From the NCBI GenBank assembly GCA_016234595.1, contig JACRBG010000043.1, positions 124,001 through 188,000 of the forward strand: DNA of 64,000 bases, given 5' to 3'. This document shows positions 8,148 to 17,738 of this stretch, piece after piece. The notes beneath the pieces are model-generated. The model saw only the letters and a list, made by a program, of their open reading frames with translations. It was not told the DNA's origin and made no database searches. Each line of letters opens with the position of its first letter. Positions within the stretch are counted from its first letter, which is position 1. This DNA comes from Chloroflexota bacterium. GTDB taxonomy: Bacteria; Chloroflexota; Anaerolineae; Aggregatilineales; J027. A program made the position numbers and the translations under genes.

Positions 8148-10244
8148 ATGAAATTTTCCAATCGGGTCATGTCTATGACCTTGATGTTTATTCTGGCGTT
8201 GGCAGCCCTCGTGCCAATTTCTTCTGCACATGCTAACCCCCTTCGCCAAACCGATTTTCATGACCTCGTTGCCGTCTACGCTCCCGGGGGTATTGTCTCA
8301 CCTGACGCCAGCAAAATCGCTGGGCGGTTCGTCCCTTCAGAATTTCTTGATGGCTATAATGCTCTTATGGAACGCGAAGGTGGGGTTAGTGGGGTGACCT
8401 ATGCCTACAATATCAGCGTCTATGATATTGCCACAGGCGAAAGTACCACCATTGCAGGCCAACCTGTTGACGCCTCCTATTTTGTAAAAGGCCAAGAGGA
8501 TCGTTATTTTGTACGCTCCAACCCTACATGGTCACCCGATGGTACGCAGCTTGCATGGACGGTCAACGAAAATGCTTCTGTCTATAGTGGCTCGTTCCAA
8601 TTGGTTATTTATGACCTTGCCTCTGCTACGGAAACAATTGTCGCAAGTGGTCTAGCCCAAAACGGGATGATCGAAGTGGTTGGTCCTGATCTCATATGGA
8701 CAGCGGCAGGCCTATCCGTTCTCTATAACAACGACATCCAATATCAAATTGTCACCTACCAGCCCGATGGTCAAATCATTTCAACCGTTGATTTGCCTGA
8801 GCCGATGCAGCAATTTTTGCCCGTCATCGTGGGCAATGGCCCCCAAATTGCCATGAAAACCTTCGATCAAGTGTGGCTGTTGGCCGATTTCCAAACAGGT
8901 GACATTTCTGAGGCAAACGGCGTACCGGAATTATTTAGCCCCTCGTCAGATTTCCAAACCATGAGTGTTTTCCAGCAAATTCGCGTGGATAATATCGCTC
9001 AAACTTATGTTGGCTATCCCGATGGCAGCAGTGCGCCAATAAACACAGTTGATCTGCCGACTATTTCGCCCAATGGTGCAAGTATTGCCTATCGTTTAAA
9101 TGGCAAAGTAGTCATTCAAACTGCCGATTCTATTACCGAAGTTGACGATCCCGCCCTAGCCTCCGGCCAATTGATTTGGGGGCCGCAAGCATGGCGCCTA
9201 CGTGAAGGGGCCAACAATGGCTTTGCCACGATGTCACCCGCAACCCAAGCCGACATGACCCATGCGCCCCTTGTCATGACAATTGGACGGGATGTGTGGG
9301 TTTGGCACAATGGGGACACTGCCCCAACCCGAATCACAACCAGTGGCGATAACAGTCCCGCTGTCATTTCGCCCGATGGCACTAAAGCTATTTTCCGTAC
9401 CACTACCGGTCAATTTGCGGGTGGTTTTTCCACCTATCGTGATATTTGGCTGCTCGACCTGACCAACAATGAAATTCGCCCTTTAATCGAAGGTGATGTT
9501 ACATCCCCCGGCAACGATATTGTGCGCCTTTCACCCACATGGTCACCCGATGGCACCCAAGTAGCGTGGTTGGAAATGACCGACCCCGGTTTTGAGCACC
9601 ACTTGGTCATCTATAATCTGAATGACGGCACATTTACCGTTGTCCCCTCGGATTTGTCCTATCCCAATGATGTCTTCTCGGCGTGGGCCGTCTGGGGTAA
9701 TTCTGGCATTGCAGTTGTCTATACCATCCTCAATTATGAGGTTGAGGCGCGGGTGTATGCTCCCGATGGCAGCTTAATTCTCAACACCAATTTAGGCGAC
9801 ATTGGCACACCCTATAATGTCATTTGGGTGAATGATGCAGGGCAGGATAAAGTTGCGCTCTTTAGTAGTGGTGTGGATACCGAGGGGCTGCTGTTGATTG
9901 ATCCCAAAACTGGTGAAACATCCTCAGCCACCACTGTAGAAATGATGAGCCCTGTCGCTACCGAAGCCGCTTTTACCGCCTTTAACGATGACCGGGGCAA
10001 TTGGCAAGTCGCTAATGCAGACGGCCAGCAAATTGACGAACTAGGCTTCGCTCAATCCTCATCCCTTAACATGATTTCAATTGCACCCGATGGTCATTCA
10101 TTTGCCTATAGCCGCTATGGCAAGGTCATTGTGTGGCACAACGGCGCGGCCATGATTGTTCCGCCTACAGGGGCGGAATCTTCTGGTGAACAACCGTTTG
10201 TAGGGTGGGGTTACGCAACCTATCGCACCCGTCCGGCCCAATAG
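8148..10244 (+). CDS. Secreted TolB/PD40-type beta-propeller protein
   Basis: Exported protein of 698 residues with no recognised enzymatic motif. The ATG at 8148 is chosen because AGGAGG lies 7 nt upstream and the protein then opens with a clean signal peptide (MKFSNRVMSMTLMF, cleavage after about AHA); the frame is open upstream to 8070. At least five PD40/TolB-like blade motifs are seen, such as WSPDGTQLAW, SPDGTKAIF, WSPDGTQVAW and APDGHSFAYS. Such propellers usually bind partners or surface polymers. It is a single-gene unit between two terminators. A similar smaller protein is encoded at 27301-28689. Confidence 0.8.
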   Translation: MKFSNRVMSMTLMFILALAALVPISSAHANPLRQTDFHDLVAVYAPGGIVSPDASKIAGRFVPSEFLDGYNALMEREGGVSGVTYAYNISVYDIATGESTTIAGQPVDASYFVKGQEDRYFVRSNPTWSPDGTQLAWTVNENASVYSGSFQLVIYDLASATETIVASGLAQNGMIEVVGPDLIWTAAGLSVLYNNDIQYQIVTYQPDGQIISTVDLPEPMQQFLPVIVGNGPQIAMKTFDQVWLLADFQTGDISEANGVPELFSPSSDFQTMSVFQQIRVDNIAQTYVGYPDGSSAPINTVDLPTISPNGASIAYRLNGKVVIQTADSITEVDDPALASGQLIWGPQAWRLREGANNGFATMSPATQADMTHAPLVMTIGRDVWVWHNGDTAPTRITTSGDNSPAVISPDGTKAIFRTTTGQFAGGFSTYRDIWLLDLTNNEIRPLIEGDVTSPGNDIVRLSPTWSPDGTQVAWLEMTDPGFEHHLVIYNLNDGTFTVVPSDLSYPNDVFSAWAVWGNSGIAVVYTILNYEVEARVYAPDGSLILNTNLGDIGTPYNVIWVNDAGQDKVALFSSGVDTEGLLLIDPKTGETSSATTVEMMSPVATEAAFTAFNDDRGNWQVANADGQQIDELGFAQSSSLNMISIAPDGHSFAYSRYGKVIVWHNGAAMIVPPTGAESSGEQPFVGWGYATYRTRPAQ

Positions 10245-10252
10245 GGTAATTT

Positions 10253-10283
10253 AAAAGGGCAGATGGTGATAGTCTGCCCTTTT
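10253..10283. terminator. Bidirectional hairpin terminator
   Basis: An 11-bp stem (AAAAGGGCAGA paired with TCTGCCCTTTT, 9-nt loop) lies between convergent genes and has T runs on both strands. The GGGCAG/CTGCCC core recurs at 54513 and 56161. Confidence 0.88.
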
Positions 10284-10304
10284 ATCCATCCTATATTTTG
10301 ATTT

Positions 10305-11402
10305 TTATGAAGTAGTGGCCGGGGTTGATTCCTCACTGGCAAGTTCAATGGTGCTGAGACTAATCACTTGCAAAGCTGGAAACATCTTCTTAATTACGGC
10401 TTTCTTGTCATCGGCAGATAAGGCTGGTGCGGATTGCGCCAACATATCATTTGCCAATTGGAGCAAAGTACGGGCCAGTTCTTGACGTTGACGTTTGGCT
10501 TCCGATTCGCCCCCCGGCGCCTCCATTTCAGATTCGCTTAGTTTCTCAACCTTGCGAAAAACACTCAGCGATTTAGCTTGTTGTTTGCGCCATGGCAATA
10601 TAACCGCTTTCACAAGGTTAATTGCATCGGGGACGCCATCAATAGCCACCCGAATATGGGAATGTTGCACACTGGCACTGATGGTATTGATATGAATTTC
10701 GGAATGGGAGCGCTCCGACGCCTCATCCACCACAAATTGCAGTTGGGAAATCGCGTTCAGATAAGGCCCTATCGTCGAAACCAAGTAATCGGGGGTTAAT
10801 TTACTGGTGGTCTCCTCTCCATCTTCCGTCTCAATTAGGAAAATGGTTTGCTCGTTATAGACCGCCGAATTGAAATAGGCATAAACCGTCAATTGGCCTA
10901 AACGAATTTGATCACCATTCCGTAGCACATAGGCCTTAAAGGGGGTCAGTTTATTTTCATTCAACCAAGTACCGTTGGTACTGGCGAGGTCTTCAATGGT
11001 ATAGCGTTTATTGATAAAACTGATAAGGGCGTGTTGACGAGAAACCCCTAGTAAATGAGCACCATAATTGTTGAGGTCTACGGTCGGGGGACGCTCACCG
11101 GGGATATGTCGGCCCAAAATAGTTTTGCCCCGACCCTTCACCAATAATGGCTCACTTTCACCCATCACAAACAAGGCTATCGCATCACGGTGCGTTCGTG
11201 TCAGTTGGGCTGCATGTTCAATCCGGGCCAAGCGTGCCGGTTGGTCAGGAACGGGTACAGTTGTAACTTCATCACCCTTAAGGCTTTTGGTCACTCCACG
11301 CGGTGCGCCTGTCGGCAATGGGCGTTTACATTGAATACACTGCGTTTCCTCAGTCGAATTTTCATATCCGCAACTAGGACACACAATCACATCTTTTTGC
11401 AT
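10305..11402 (-). CDS. Zinc-ribbon and FHA domain protein
   Basis: Probable phosphothreonine-binding adaptor of 365 residues. Residues 8-27 are a double-CxxC zinc ribbon (CPSCGYEN, then CIQCKRPLP). Residues about 85-165 are an FHA domain with the usual GR, SRQHA and STNGTWLN signatures. The C-terminal half (about 190-365) has no motif I recognise and includes a Gln/Glu/Ser-rich stretch near 285-310. No signal peptide or membrane segment is seen, so it is cytoplasmic. No Ser/Thr kinase is encoded nearby. Chloroflexota often have such ribbon-FHA proteins; its partner is unknown. The sortase gene upstream on the same strand is separated by about 150 nt. Confidence 0.85.
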   Translation of the reverse strand: MQKDVIVCPSCGYENSTEETQCIQCKRPLPTGAPRGVTKSLKGDEVTTVPVPDQPARLARIEHAAQLTRTHRDAIALFVMGESEPLLVKGRGKTILGRHIPGERPPTVDLNNYGAHLLGVSRQHALISFINKRYTIEDLASTNGTWLNENKLTPFKAYVLRNGDQIRLGQLTVYAYFNSAVYNEQTIFLIETEDGEETTSKLTPDYLVSTIGPYLNAISQLQFVVDEASERSHSEIHINTISASVQHSHIRVAIDGVPDAINLVKAVILPWRKQQAKSLSVFRKVEKLSESEMEAPGGESEAKRQRQELARTLLQLANDMLAQSAPALSADDKKAVIKKMFPALQVISLSTIELASEESTPATTS

Positions 11403-11556
11403 AAGTTAAATTTCCATCCACTAGGCGCACTGCCCCTTCCATTCGCAGTACGCACGAGTCTAAAAAAGAGATAAAAAATCGGTCAACAACTATTAACTAG
11501 AAATTCAATTTTCACTGCACCAGATAAGGATTCACCATAGAAATCATTAGAAAATT

Positions 11557-12165
11557 CTAGATTTTTTTGGCTTGGACGACTAATCTTTTTTGGTAAGTGT
11601 TCGATATAAAATCATAACCAGCGCAAGTAATCATAGTTAGTAGTTTATCAGTCGAGTCTGCAATAACACTCAAATTATAGGTATCTGTTTCAAAAACTTC
11701 GGTCACAGTATACCTAATCTCGCGCGCTCCAACATACAAAATTACTATATCACCCGATGTCAGTTTATCCAATTTTTTAAACACCCCCGGAGCGCCATCA
11801 CGTAATTCCACATGCCCGACCAATACAACATGGTGCTCACTGCCCGGTCTGGCTGTTCCTTGCAAATAGCCTACCTTTTGGCCCAAATTTGACACATCCC
11901 AGCCCATCTCATCAGATAGATAAACTTCGGTAATGTCTGCATAAACTTGCGCCGCTGGGATCAGCAAAATAGGGAATTCAGAATGAGTGGGTGTCTGTAA
12001 ATCTATACGTAACGGGGTATTGGTTGGGTTGCTTGGTTGGGGTGCGGACAATGTAAACCGCCATAGTGTAAAAATGCCCCCAAATAGAATCCCCACTATT
12101 ACCACCACTACACCACAAGCAATCTGATTTTGGGGCTGTCTCCTCGGCCTCATGATGTTGACCAA
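11557..12165 (-). CDS. Sortase family transpeptidase
   Basis: Membrane-anchored cysteine transpeptidase of 202 residues that would attach surface proteins to the wall or polymerise them. There is one N-terminal membrane segment (about residues 16-36) followed by a sortase domain: the catalytic His is in VGHVE, the Cys in MITCAGYD, and the Arg in QKRLVV near the end. The start is TTG with AAAGGA 8 nt upstream; an ATG four codons later is too far from that SD. Sortase class cannot be assigned safely. No obvious LPXTG-like sorting signal was found on the secreted proteins of this window, so its substrates are elsewhere. Confidence 0.88.
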   Translation of the reverse strand: MVNIMRPRRQPQNQIACGVVVVIVGILFGGIFTLWRFTLSAPQPSNPTNTPLRIDLQTPTHSEFPILLIPAAQVYADITEVYLSDEMGWDVSNLGQKVGYLQGTARPGSEHHVVLVGHVELRDGAPGVFKKLDKLTSGDIVILYVGAREIRYTVTEVFETDTYNLSVIADSTDKLLTMITCAGYDFISNTYQKRLVVQAKKI

Positions 12166-12337
12166 TGCTAAATTCCTTTAACTCTGATTATACGCTAGGT
12201 TTCTGACGATAGCCTTACAATCTGCTAACAAATCATCGAAGTTCGTTCAAGCTCTACATTGTCGAAATGACCGCTTGGATTTACTATTAAACATCTTTGT
12301 GCCGTGTTAATCGAATTAGCAGGAGTTTGGAACGGCG

Positions 12338-14935
12338 ATGCGTGTACCTGTCTCATGGCTGCGTGATTTTGTAGACATCCCATCCGACGTGTCAGTGGAA
12401 TATCTGGCCGAGCGTTTGACTTTAGCGGGCTTGGAAGTAAAAGGCATTGAATATCAGGGCATTCCCCAAAGTGCCGAGCGCTATGGCGTGCCTCCAAGTG
12501 ACCATTTGGCATGGAATCGGGAAAAAATCCTATTGGGTTACATTTATGAAGTAACCGCCCACCCCAATGCCGATAAATTAGTGTTGGCCCAAGTGGATTA
12601 TGGTGGCGCTCAACGTGAAGTCGTGGTGACGGGCGCGCCCAATTTGTTTCCTTACAAAGATCAAGGTCAACTAAACCCACCCTTGCTAACTCCCTTTGCC
12701 CTTGAAGGTGCTGAAGTCATTGATGGGCACGGCGACGGCGTGCAGCGCATGATTCTTAAAGAAAAATCCTTGCGGGGCATTCCCAATCGCTGCATGGTCT
12801 GTTCCGAAATGGAACTAGGTATTTCTGGCGAACATGATGGCATCATGCTGCTGGAATATGCAACCTACAGCCGTTTTGCTCCCGGTACACCCTTTGTGGA
12901 TGTGATGGGTGATGCCATCCTAGAAATTGATATTCTGCCCAATATTGCCCGCACCATGAGCATGTTAGGTGTAGCGCGGGAAGTCGCCGCTCTATTGGAT
13001 GTGCCGTTCCACGAGCCTGATTACACCCTACCCTCTGTTAAAGGGGAACCCGTCGAAAAAGCGATTGCGATTGAAATTACCAATCCCGAATTAAATCCAC
13101 GCTTTACAGCCGCCTTGCTGCGTAATATCACGATCAAGCCTTCCCCGGCATGGATGCAGCACCGCCTCAAATTGGTGGGTCAACGCCCCATCAATAACGT
13201 GGTGGATGTCAGCAATTATGTCATGTTTGAAATTGGGCAACCAACCCACGCCTTCGACTATGATATTTTGGCGCGACGGGCCAAGGGTCAACGCCCAACC
13301 ATCATTACGCGCCTGCCCCATGAAGGTGAAGAACTAACCACGCTCGATGACAAACATCACAAACTCGCCCCGCACAATTTGTTGGTGGCGGATACAGCCG
13401 GGTCATTGAGTTTGGCAGGTGTGATGGGTGGTCTCGAATCCGAAGTGCAAGGCGTGGATGAGGAAAAAGGCTTCCCCGGCTCACAAAATATCTTATTCGA
13501 AGCAGCGGCTTGGAATTTTATCAATATCCGCAAGACCCAAAGCAACTTGAAAGTTTATAGTGAGGCTGGGGCACGTTTCTCACGCGGGGTTCACCCGGCG
13601 ATGGCGATGCGAGGCCTGATTCGCGGCATTCAATTGATGGTCGAGGTCGCGGGTGCCGAACTTGCCCCCGGCATTGTGGACAATTATCCTGCGCCACCCG
13701 AAACCGTCACGGTCGAATTACCCATGCCCGATGTAGAACGTCTTTTGGGCTTCCCCGTCCCAATAGCTGAAGCGGCTTCCCTACTACGCCGCCTTCAATT
13801 TACCGTGCAAGAAAAGGGCGACACCTTAATCGTCACTGTACCTGACCACCGTATGGATATTGCTTCCGGGGTGATCGGTCGCTCTGATTTGACGGAAGAA
13901 ATTGCCCGCATTTTCGGCTATGATCGCATCCCCAATACGATTATGTTTGATGAGCTACCTCCCCAACGCGGCAATCCCGCCCTAGATTTGGAAGACCGGG
14001 TACGCGATTTGTTGGCCCAAGCGGGCCTGCGTGAGGTGATTAATTATCGCTTCACGACCCCCGAACATGAATCACTCCTGACCCCCGTCGGGGCAACTCA
14101 ATCATGGCCTAAGCGGGACTATGTAGAAATCGCCAACCCGATTAGCATGGAACGTACCGCCTTGCGCCAAACCTTGCTAACAGCCTTGCTGGATAACGCC
14201 ATCACCAACATTCACCATCACCCGCGCCAGCAATTATTCGAGATTGGCCCAGTTTTCTACGCCAAATCCACCGGCCTACCCGATGAATTTCGGCATCTAG
14301 GTCTATTGTTGGCTGGCCCGCGTGATGTCGCTGGTTGGATGGGTGGCGCTTCAACCGACAATGTCGATTTTTATGATTTGAAAGGTGTCCTCGAATCCTT
14401 ATTAACCAATCTAAAAATCCCGACACGGTCAATTTCCTATGTGGCGACCGAACATGCCAGTTTCCACCCCGGACGCACCGCTTTGCTCAAGGTCAATGGC
14501 AAGGAAGTGGGGATATTTGGCGAAGTCCACCCACTGGTACGTGAGGCGTTTGGCTTGGGCATGGACTTGAAGAAACCCGTTTTGGCGGCTGAACTTGACC
14601 TTGATATGCTGTTGTCCTTCGTCCCCGAAGATCACACCGTTCAATCACTCCCCCAATTGCCCCCAGCCTATCGGGATATTGCGGTGGTCGTGGCCGAAAG
14701 CGCCCAAGCAGCGGATTTGGAAAACATCATCTGGCAGTCAGGCGGCAAGGTGCTAAAAGAGGTTAAGTTGTTTGATGTCTATCGCGGTCAACCCATCCCG
14801 GATGGTCAAAAGTCATTGGCCTATGCGCTAACTTTCCAAACCGATTCGCAGACTTTGACCGATAAAGCCATCAACGGCATCCAACAGCAGATTATCCGTG
14901 CCCTTGAAAAAGCCGGAGCCAAACTGCGCGCCTAA
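12338..14935 (+). CDS. pheT: Phenylalanine-tRNA ligase beta subunit
   Basis: Beta chain of the alpha2-beta2 synthetase that charges tRNA-Phe. It starts MRVPVSWLRDFVDIP, followed by the EMAP-type tRNA-binding fold (about 60-180), B3/4 editing domain, B5 domain, a catalytic-like core and a C-terminal anticodon-binding FDX-ACB domain (about 770-865). At 865 residues it is somewhat longer than the usual 790-800; part of the excess is an insertion near residues 42-65. AGGAG precedes the ATG by 12 nt. The alpha gene pheS, normally directly upstream, is not adjacent; a sortase gene on the other strand is there instead. A terminator follows directly. Confidence 0.97.
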   Translation: MRVPVSWLRDFVDIPSDVSVEYLAERLTLAGLEVKGIEYQGIPQSAERYGVPPSDHLAWNREKILLGYIYEVTAHPNADKLVLAQVDYGGAQREVVVTGAPNLFPYKDQGQLNPPLLTPFALEGAEVIDGHGDGVQRMILKEKSLRGIPNRCMVCSEMELGISGEHDGIMLLEYATYSRFAPGTPFVDVMGDAILEIDILPNIARTMSMLGVAREVAALLDVPFHEPDYTLPSVKGEPVEKAIAIEITNPELNPRFTAALLRNITIKPSPAWMQHRLKLVGQRPINNVVDVSNYVMFEIGQPTHAFDYDILARRAKGQRPTIITRLPHEGEELTTLDDKHHKLAPHNLLVADTAGSLSLAGVMGGLESEVQGVDEEKGFPGSQNILFEAAAWNFINIRKTQSNLKVYSEAGARFSRGVHPAMAMRGLIRGIQLMVEVAGAELAPGIVDNYPAPPETVTVELPMPDVERLLGFPVPIAEAASLLRRLQFTVQEKGDTLIVTVPDHRMDIASGVIGRSDLTEEIARIFGYDRIPNTIMFDELPPQRGNPALDLEDRVRDLLAQAGLREVINYRFTTPEHESLLTPVGATQSWPKRDYVEIANPISMERTALRQTLLTALLDNAITNIHHHPRQQLFEIGPVFYAKSTGLPDEFRHLGLLLAGPRDVAGWMGGASTDNVDFYDLKGVLESLLTNLKIPTRSISYVATEHASFHPGRTALLKVNGKEVGIFGEVHPLVREAFGLGMDLKKPVLAAELDLDMLLSFVPEDHTVQSLPQLPPAYRDIAVVVAESAQAADLENIIWQSGGKVLKEVKLFDVYRGQPIPDGQKSLAYALTFQTDSQTLTDKAINGIQQQIIRALEKAGAKLRA

Positions 14936-14958
14936 ATTTCAATAGATGGCCCTAAATG

Positions 14959-14990
14959 AGTGGTAGGATAAACTTCCTACCACTTTTTAT
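14959..14990 (+). terminator. Rho-independent terminator after pheT
   Basis: A perfect 10-bp stem (AGTGGTAGGA with TCCTACCACT, 6-nt loop) is followed by TTTTTATTT. It separates pheT from the division cluster. Confidence 0.92.
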
Positions 14991-14991
14991 T

Positions 14992-15000
14992 TGCTATAAT
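14992..15000 (+). promoter_or_regulatory. Probable extended -10 promoter for the ftsW operon
   Basis: TGCTATAAT is a consensus extended -10 element directly after the pheT terminator and about 68 nt before the ftsW ATG. No good -35 is visible, which an extended -10 can tolerate. Confidence 0.5.
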
Positions 15001-15068
15001 GTGGGTTGGCATATCAGCTATAAATTCAGCATAATTAATGGAATCGTAGATGGTAAGGATTTGGGTGC

Positions 15069-16679
15069 ATGGCAGAACAGGCAGTTCCAACATTTGTGGA
15101 TGAAGAGGCTTACGGGGTGATGGCCCCCGCCGCGCCCCCTCTCCCCAAACTTGATAAAGAGCGAGCCGAACATCGGCGGCGTTTATTTGCCCCTAATTTT
15201 GACCTCTATTTGTTATCGGTGGTTGGGGTGTTATGCGCCATTGGCTTACTAATGGTCTATTCTGCCAGTATTGATGCCTCATTTTTGGCGACCAAAGACG
15301 CCAGCACCACCTATTTTTTCCAGCGCCAACTGCGTAATTTTTTCATCGGCCTAGTCATTATGTATGTGCTGATGCGGTTAGATTATCGTATCTGGCGGCG
15401 TTTAAGCATCTGGTTGATGCTGGGCACAATTATGATGCTGGTGTTTGTGCTGCAATATGGGGATCGGCGTCTCGAGGCCCAACGTGCGCTGTTTCAAGGG
15501 TCATTCCAACCCGGTGAAGCCGCCAAGCTGATTGTGGTGATTTATATGGCGGCGTGGCTGGCCTCCAAACGCCATAAAATTCGCCAAGTTACCTATGGCA
15601 TTATCCCTTTCAGTATTATGATTGGTGTGGTCGCATTTTTGGTCGTTTTGCAACCCGATCTCTCAACCGCTGCCAGTATTCTTGCCACTGCCGTGACCAT
15701 GTTTTTCCTTGCCGGGGCAAGTTGGTCACAGATTATTATTGTGATGGGCAGTGCCACCGCCCTAGGAATTACGATTGCCCTCAAGCTCCCCTATGCCAAT
15801 CAACGTATTGAAGCCCATCTACATGCGATCAACGACCTAACCCAAGCCAATGACCATGTGCAAGCCGCTATCGCCGCATTTTTGAACGGCGGGTTATTTG
15901 GCGTGGGTCTAGGGCAAGGCCGTCAAAAATTTGGAGCCCTCCCTTTCCCACACACCGATAGTGTATTCGCCGTCATTGGTGAAGAATTAGGCTTGGTCGG
16001 TTGCGCCGTGGTGATCGTGTTATATGTTATTCTGGTCTATCGTGGTTTTAACGTTGCTAAAAATGCCCGCGATAGTTTTGGGGCACTTTTGGCCGCAGGC
16101 ATCACCTGCTGGTTGGTATACGACGCCCTACTGAATATCTCTGTTATGACGGCATTAGCTCCGCCAACCGGTGTGCCGCTACCCTTTATCAGCTTCGGTG
16201 GATCAAGTTTGGTCGCCGCAATGGCAAGTGTCGGATTGATGCTGTCCGTTTCGCGGGTGTCGGCCCAGCCCCAAGCGCCTGAACGTCGCCAAGTGCGCGA
16301 AGTTTTGGAAAAAGGCGCTCCCGAAGAAGTCACACCGGTGAAAAAAGCTGAAATCAAGCGCGAACTAAAACAGCAAAAAGCCGAAGAAAAATTAGTACAA
16401 AATGCCCGCAAAGCTCGTCAGAAGATGCGTCAAGATGAAATTGATAAAGTGCGTGAGCGTCTTGAACACCGCAAACAAACTGGCCCCGAAACCACAACGT
16501 CACCAACCAATCCCTTAGATAATATTTCTGTTAAAGATTTGGTGGTTCCGGCGCAATCTGCTCCTGTGGAGTCGCCTGACCAACCCTCAACACCTGTAGA
16601 AGGAACTGAAAGTGACCCGAATTCTAATCTCGGCGGGGGGAACCGGCGGGGGCGTGTATCCCGCATTAGCTGTCGCTGA
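15069..16679 (+). CDS. ftsW: Lipid II polymerising SEDS protein FtsW/RodA
   Basis: Peptidoglycan glycosyltransferase of the SEDS family, acting in the membrane with a class B penicillin-binding protein. Residues about 45-395 contain the multi-helix SEDS fold, with the typical GLFGVGLGQG and PFISFGGSS motifs. FtsW rather than RodA is favoured by its place next to murG. An unusual highly charged Lys/Glu/Arg-rich cytoplasmic tail of about 130 residues follows (from about 400). The last 68 nt overlap murG in another frame, so the tail's final 22 residues are also murG coding sequence. Confidence 0.93.
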   Translation: MAEQAVPTFVDEEAYGVMAPAAPPLPKLDKERAEHRRRLFAPNFDLYLLSVVGVLCAIGLLMVYSASIDASFLATKDASTTYFFQRQLRNFFIGLVIMYVLMRLDYRIWRRLSIWLMLGTIMMLVFVLQYGDRRLEAQRALFQGSFQPGEAAKLIVVIYMAAWLASKRHKIRQVTYGIIPFSIMIGVVAFLVVLQPDLSTAASILATAVTMFFLAGASWSQIIIVMGSATALGITIALKLPYANQRIEAHLHAINDLTQANDHVQAAIAAFLNGGLFGVGLGQGRQKFGALPFPHTDSVFAVIGEELGLVGCAVVIVLYVILVYRGFNVAKNARDSFGALLAAGITCWLVYDALLNISVMTALAPPTGVPLPFISFGGSSLVAAMASVGLMLSVSRVSAQPQAPERRQVREVLEKGAPEEVTPVKKAEIKRELKQQKAEEKLVQNARKARQKMRQDEIDKVRERLEHRKQTGPETTTSPTNPLDNISVKDLVVPAQSAPVESPDQPSTPVEGTESDPNSNLGGGNRRGRVSRISCR

Positions 16680-17721
16680 GATACTCCGCCACCAACCCAA
16701 TGTGGTGCTCCATTTTGTCAGCAGCGCCACCGGACTTGAAAATGACTTATTGACCAAAGCAGGTATCCAGCTAGATGAATGGGATAAGGTGCAAGCTGGC
16801 CCCCTGCATCGCGTCAATCCGATTAAACTAATCCGCAGCGTTTTTCGGCTATTTATTGGTATTGGTCAATCGTTGGCCCTGCTGCGCCGCAAAAAACCCG
16901 CCGTCGTTTTTTTAACCGGGGGTTGGGTGGGTATCCCCGTCGCACTGGCGGCATGGCTCTATCGTATCCCAATGGTTATTTTTGTCCCCGATATTGAACC
17001 GGGGCGCACTTTAAAATTATTAGGCCGCTTTGCCAAAGTCATCACTGCCACCAGCCGCGACACCGCCCACTATTATGGCAAGGGCAAGCATGTCGTCGAA
17101 ACAGGTTATCCACTGCGCTCATCTTTGCTGACCGTCACCCGTGAACAAAGCATCAAAGAGTTGGGACTCGACCCCCATAAGAAAACTTTGTTGGTTTTCG
17201 GAGGCAGTCAAGGCTCACGAGCCATCAATCGAGCTGTGATGAGTGGACTGTCTGATCTACTACAAATTGCCGAGTTGCAGATTTTTCATGTTTCGGGCAA
17301 ATTGGATGCAGTAGAAGTGCAATCCGCGCATGATCAATTGCCAGCCGACCTGCAATCACGGTATCATGTGCGTGATTATGTGCATGAATTTGGTTATGCA
17401 CTGGCCGCCGCCGATCTAGCCATTAGTCGTGCCGGGGCCAGCACACTAGGTGAGGATACCTTTTTTGGTCTGCCCGCCATTTTGGTGCCACTTGCTAATA
17501 CGTGGCGCTATCAAAAGGTCAATGCCGACTGGTTGACCCAACGCGGAGCCGCCATTCATTTAGAGGAAGAACGCATGACGGCGGAATTAATCCCGCTGGT
17601 CAAGGAGCTTTTAAACGACCCAGCCCGCCTAAATGCGATGAAAGAGGCCGCACGCAAATTGGCCTATACCGATGGCGCGGCCAATATTGCAAAAGAAATT
17701 CTTAATCTAGCAGCATCTTAA
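16612..17721 (+). CDS. murG: UDP-GlcNAc:lipid I N-acetylglucosaminyltransferase MurG
   Basis: Converts lipid I to lipid II at the inner face of the membrane. The 369 residues are full length for the family. The N-terminal glycine-rich loop ISAGGTGGGVYPALA binds the lipid substrate, and FGGSQGSRAINRAV plus the C-terminal SRAGASTLGE region form the UDP-GlcNAc site. The start is GTG at 16612, immediately before the conserved strand. It lies 68 nt inside ftsW. No later start would keep the glycine-rich loop, so the overlap appears real. The cvpA-like gene follows after 17 nt. Confidence 0.97.
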   Translation: MTRILISAGGTGGGVYPALAVAEILRHQPNVVLHFVSSATGLENDLLTKAGIQLDEWDKVQAGPLHRVNPIKLIRSVFRLFIGIGQSLALLRRKKPAVVFLTGGWVGIPVALAAWLYRIPMVIFVPDIEPGRTLKLLGRFAKVITATSRDTAHYYGKGKHVVETGYPLRSSLLTVTREQSIKELGLDPHKKTLLVFGGSQGSRAINRAVMSGLSDLLQIAELQIFHVSGKLDAVEVQSAHDQLPADLQSRYHVRDYVHEFGYALAAADLAISRAGASTLGEDTFFGLPAILVPLANTWRYQKVNADWLTQRGAAIHLEEERMTAELIPLVKELLNDPARLNAMKEAARKLAYTDGAANIAKEILNLAAS

Positions 17722-17738
17722 GTTAAGGCAAGCATACA

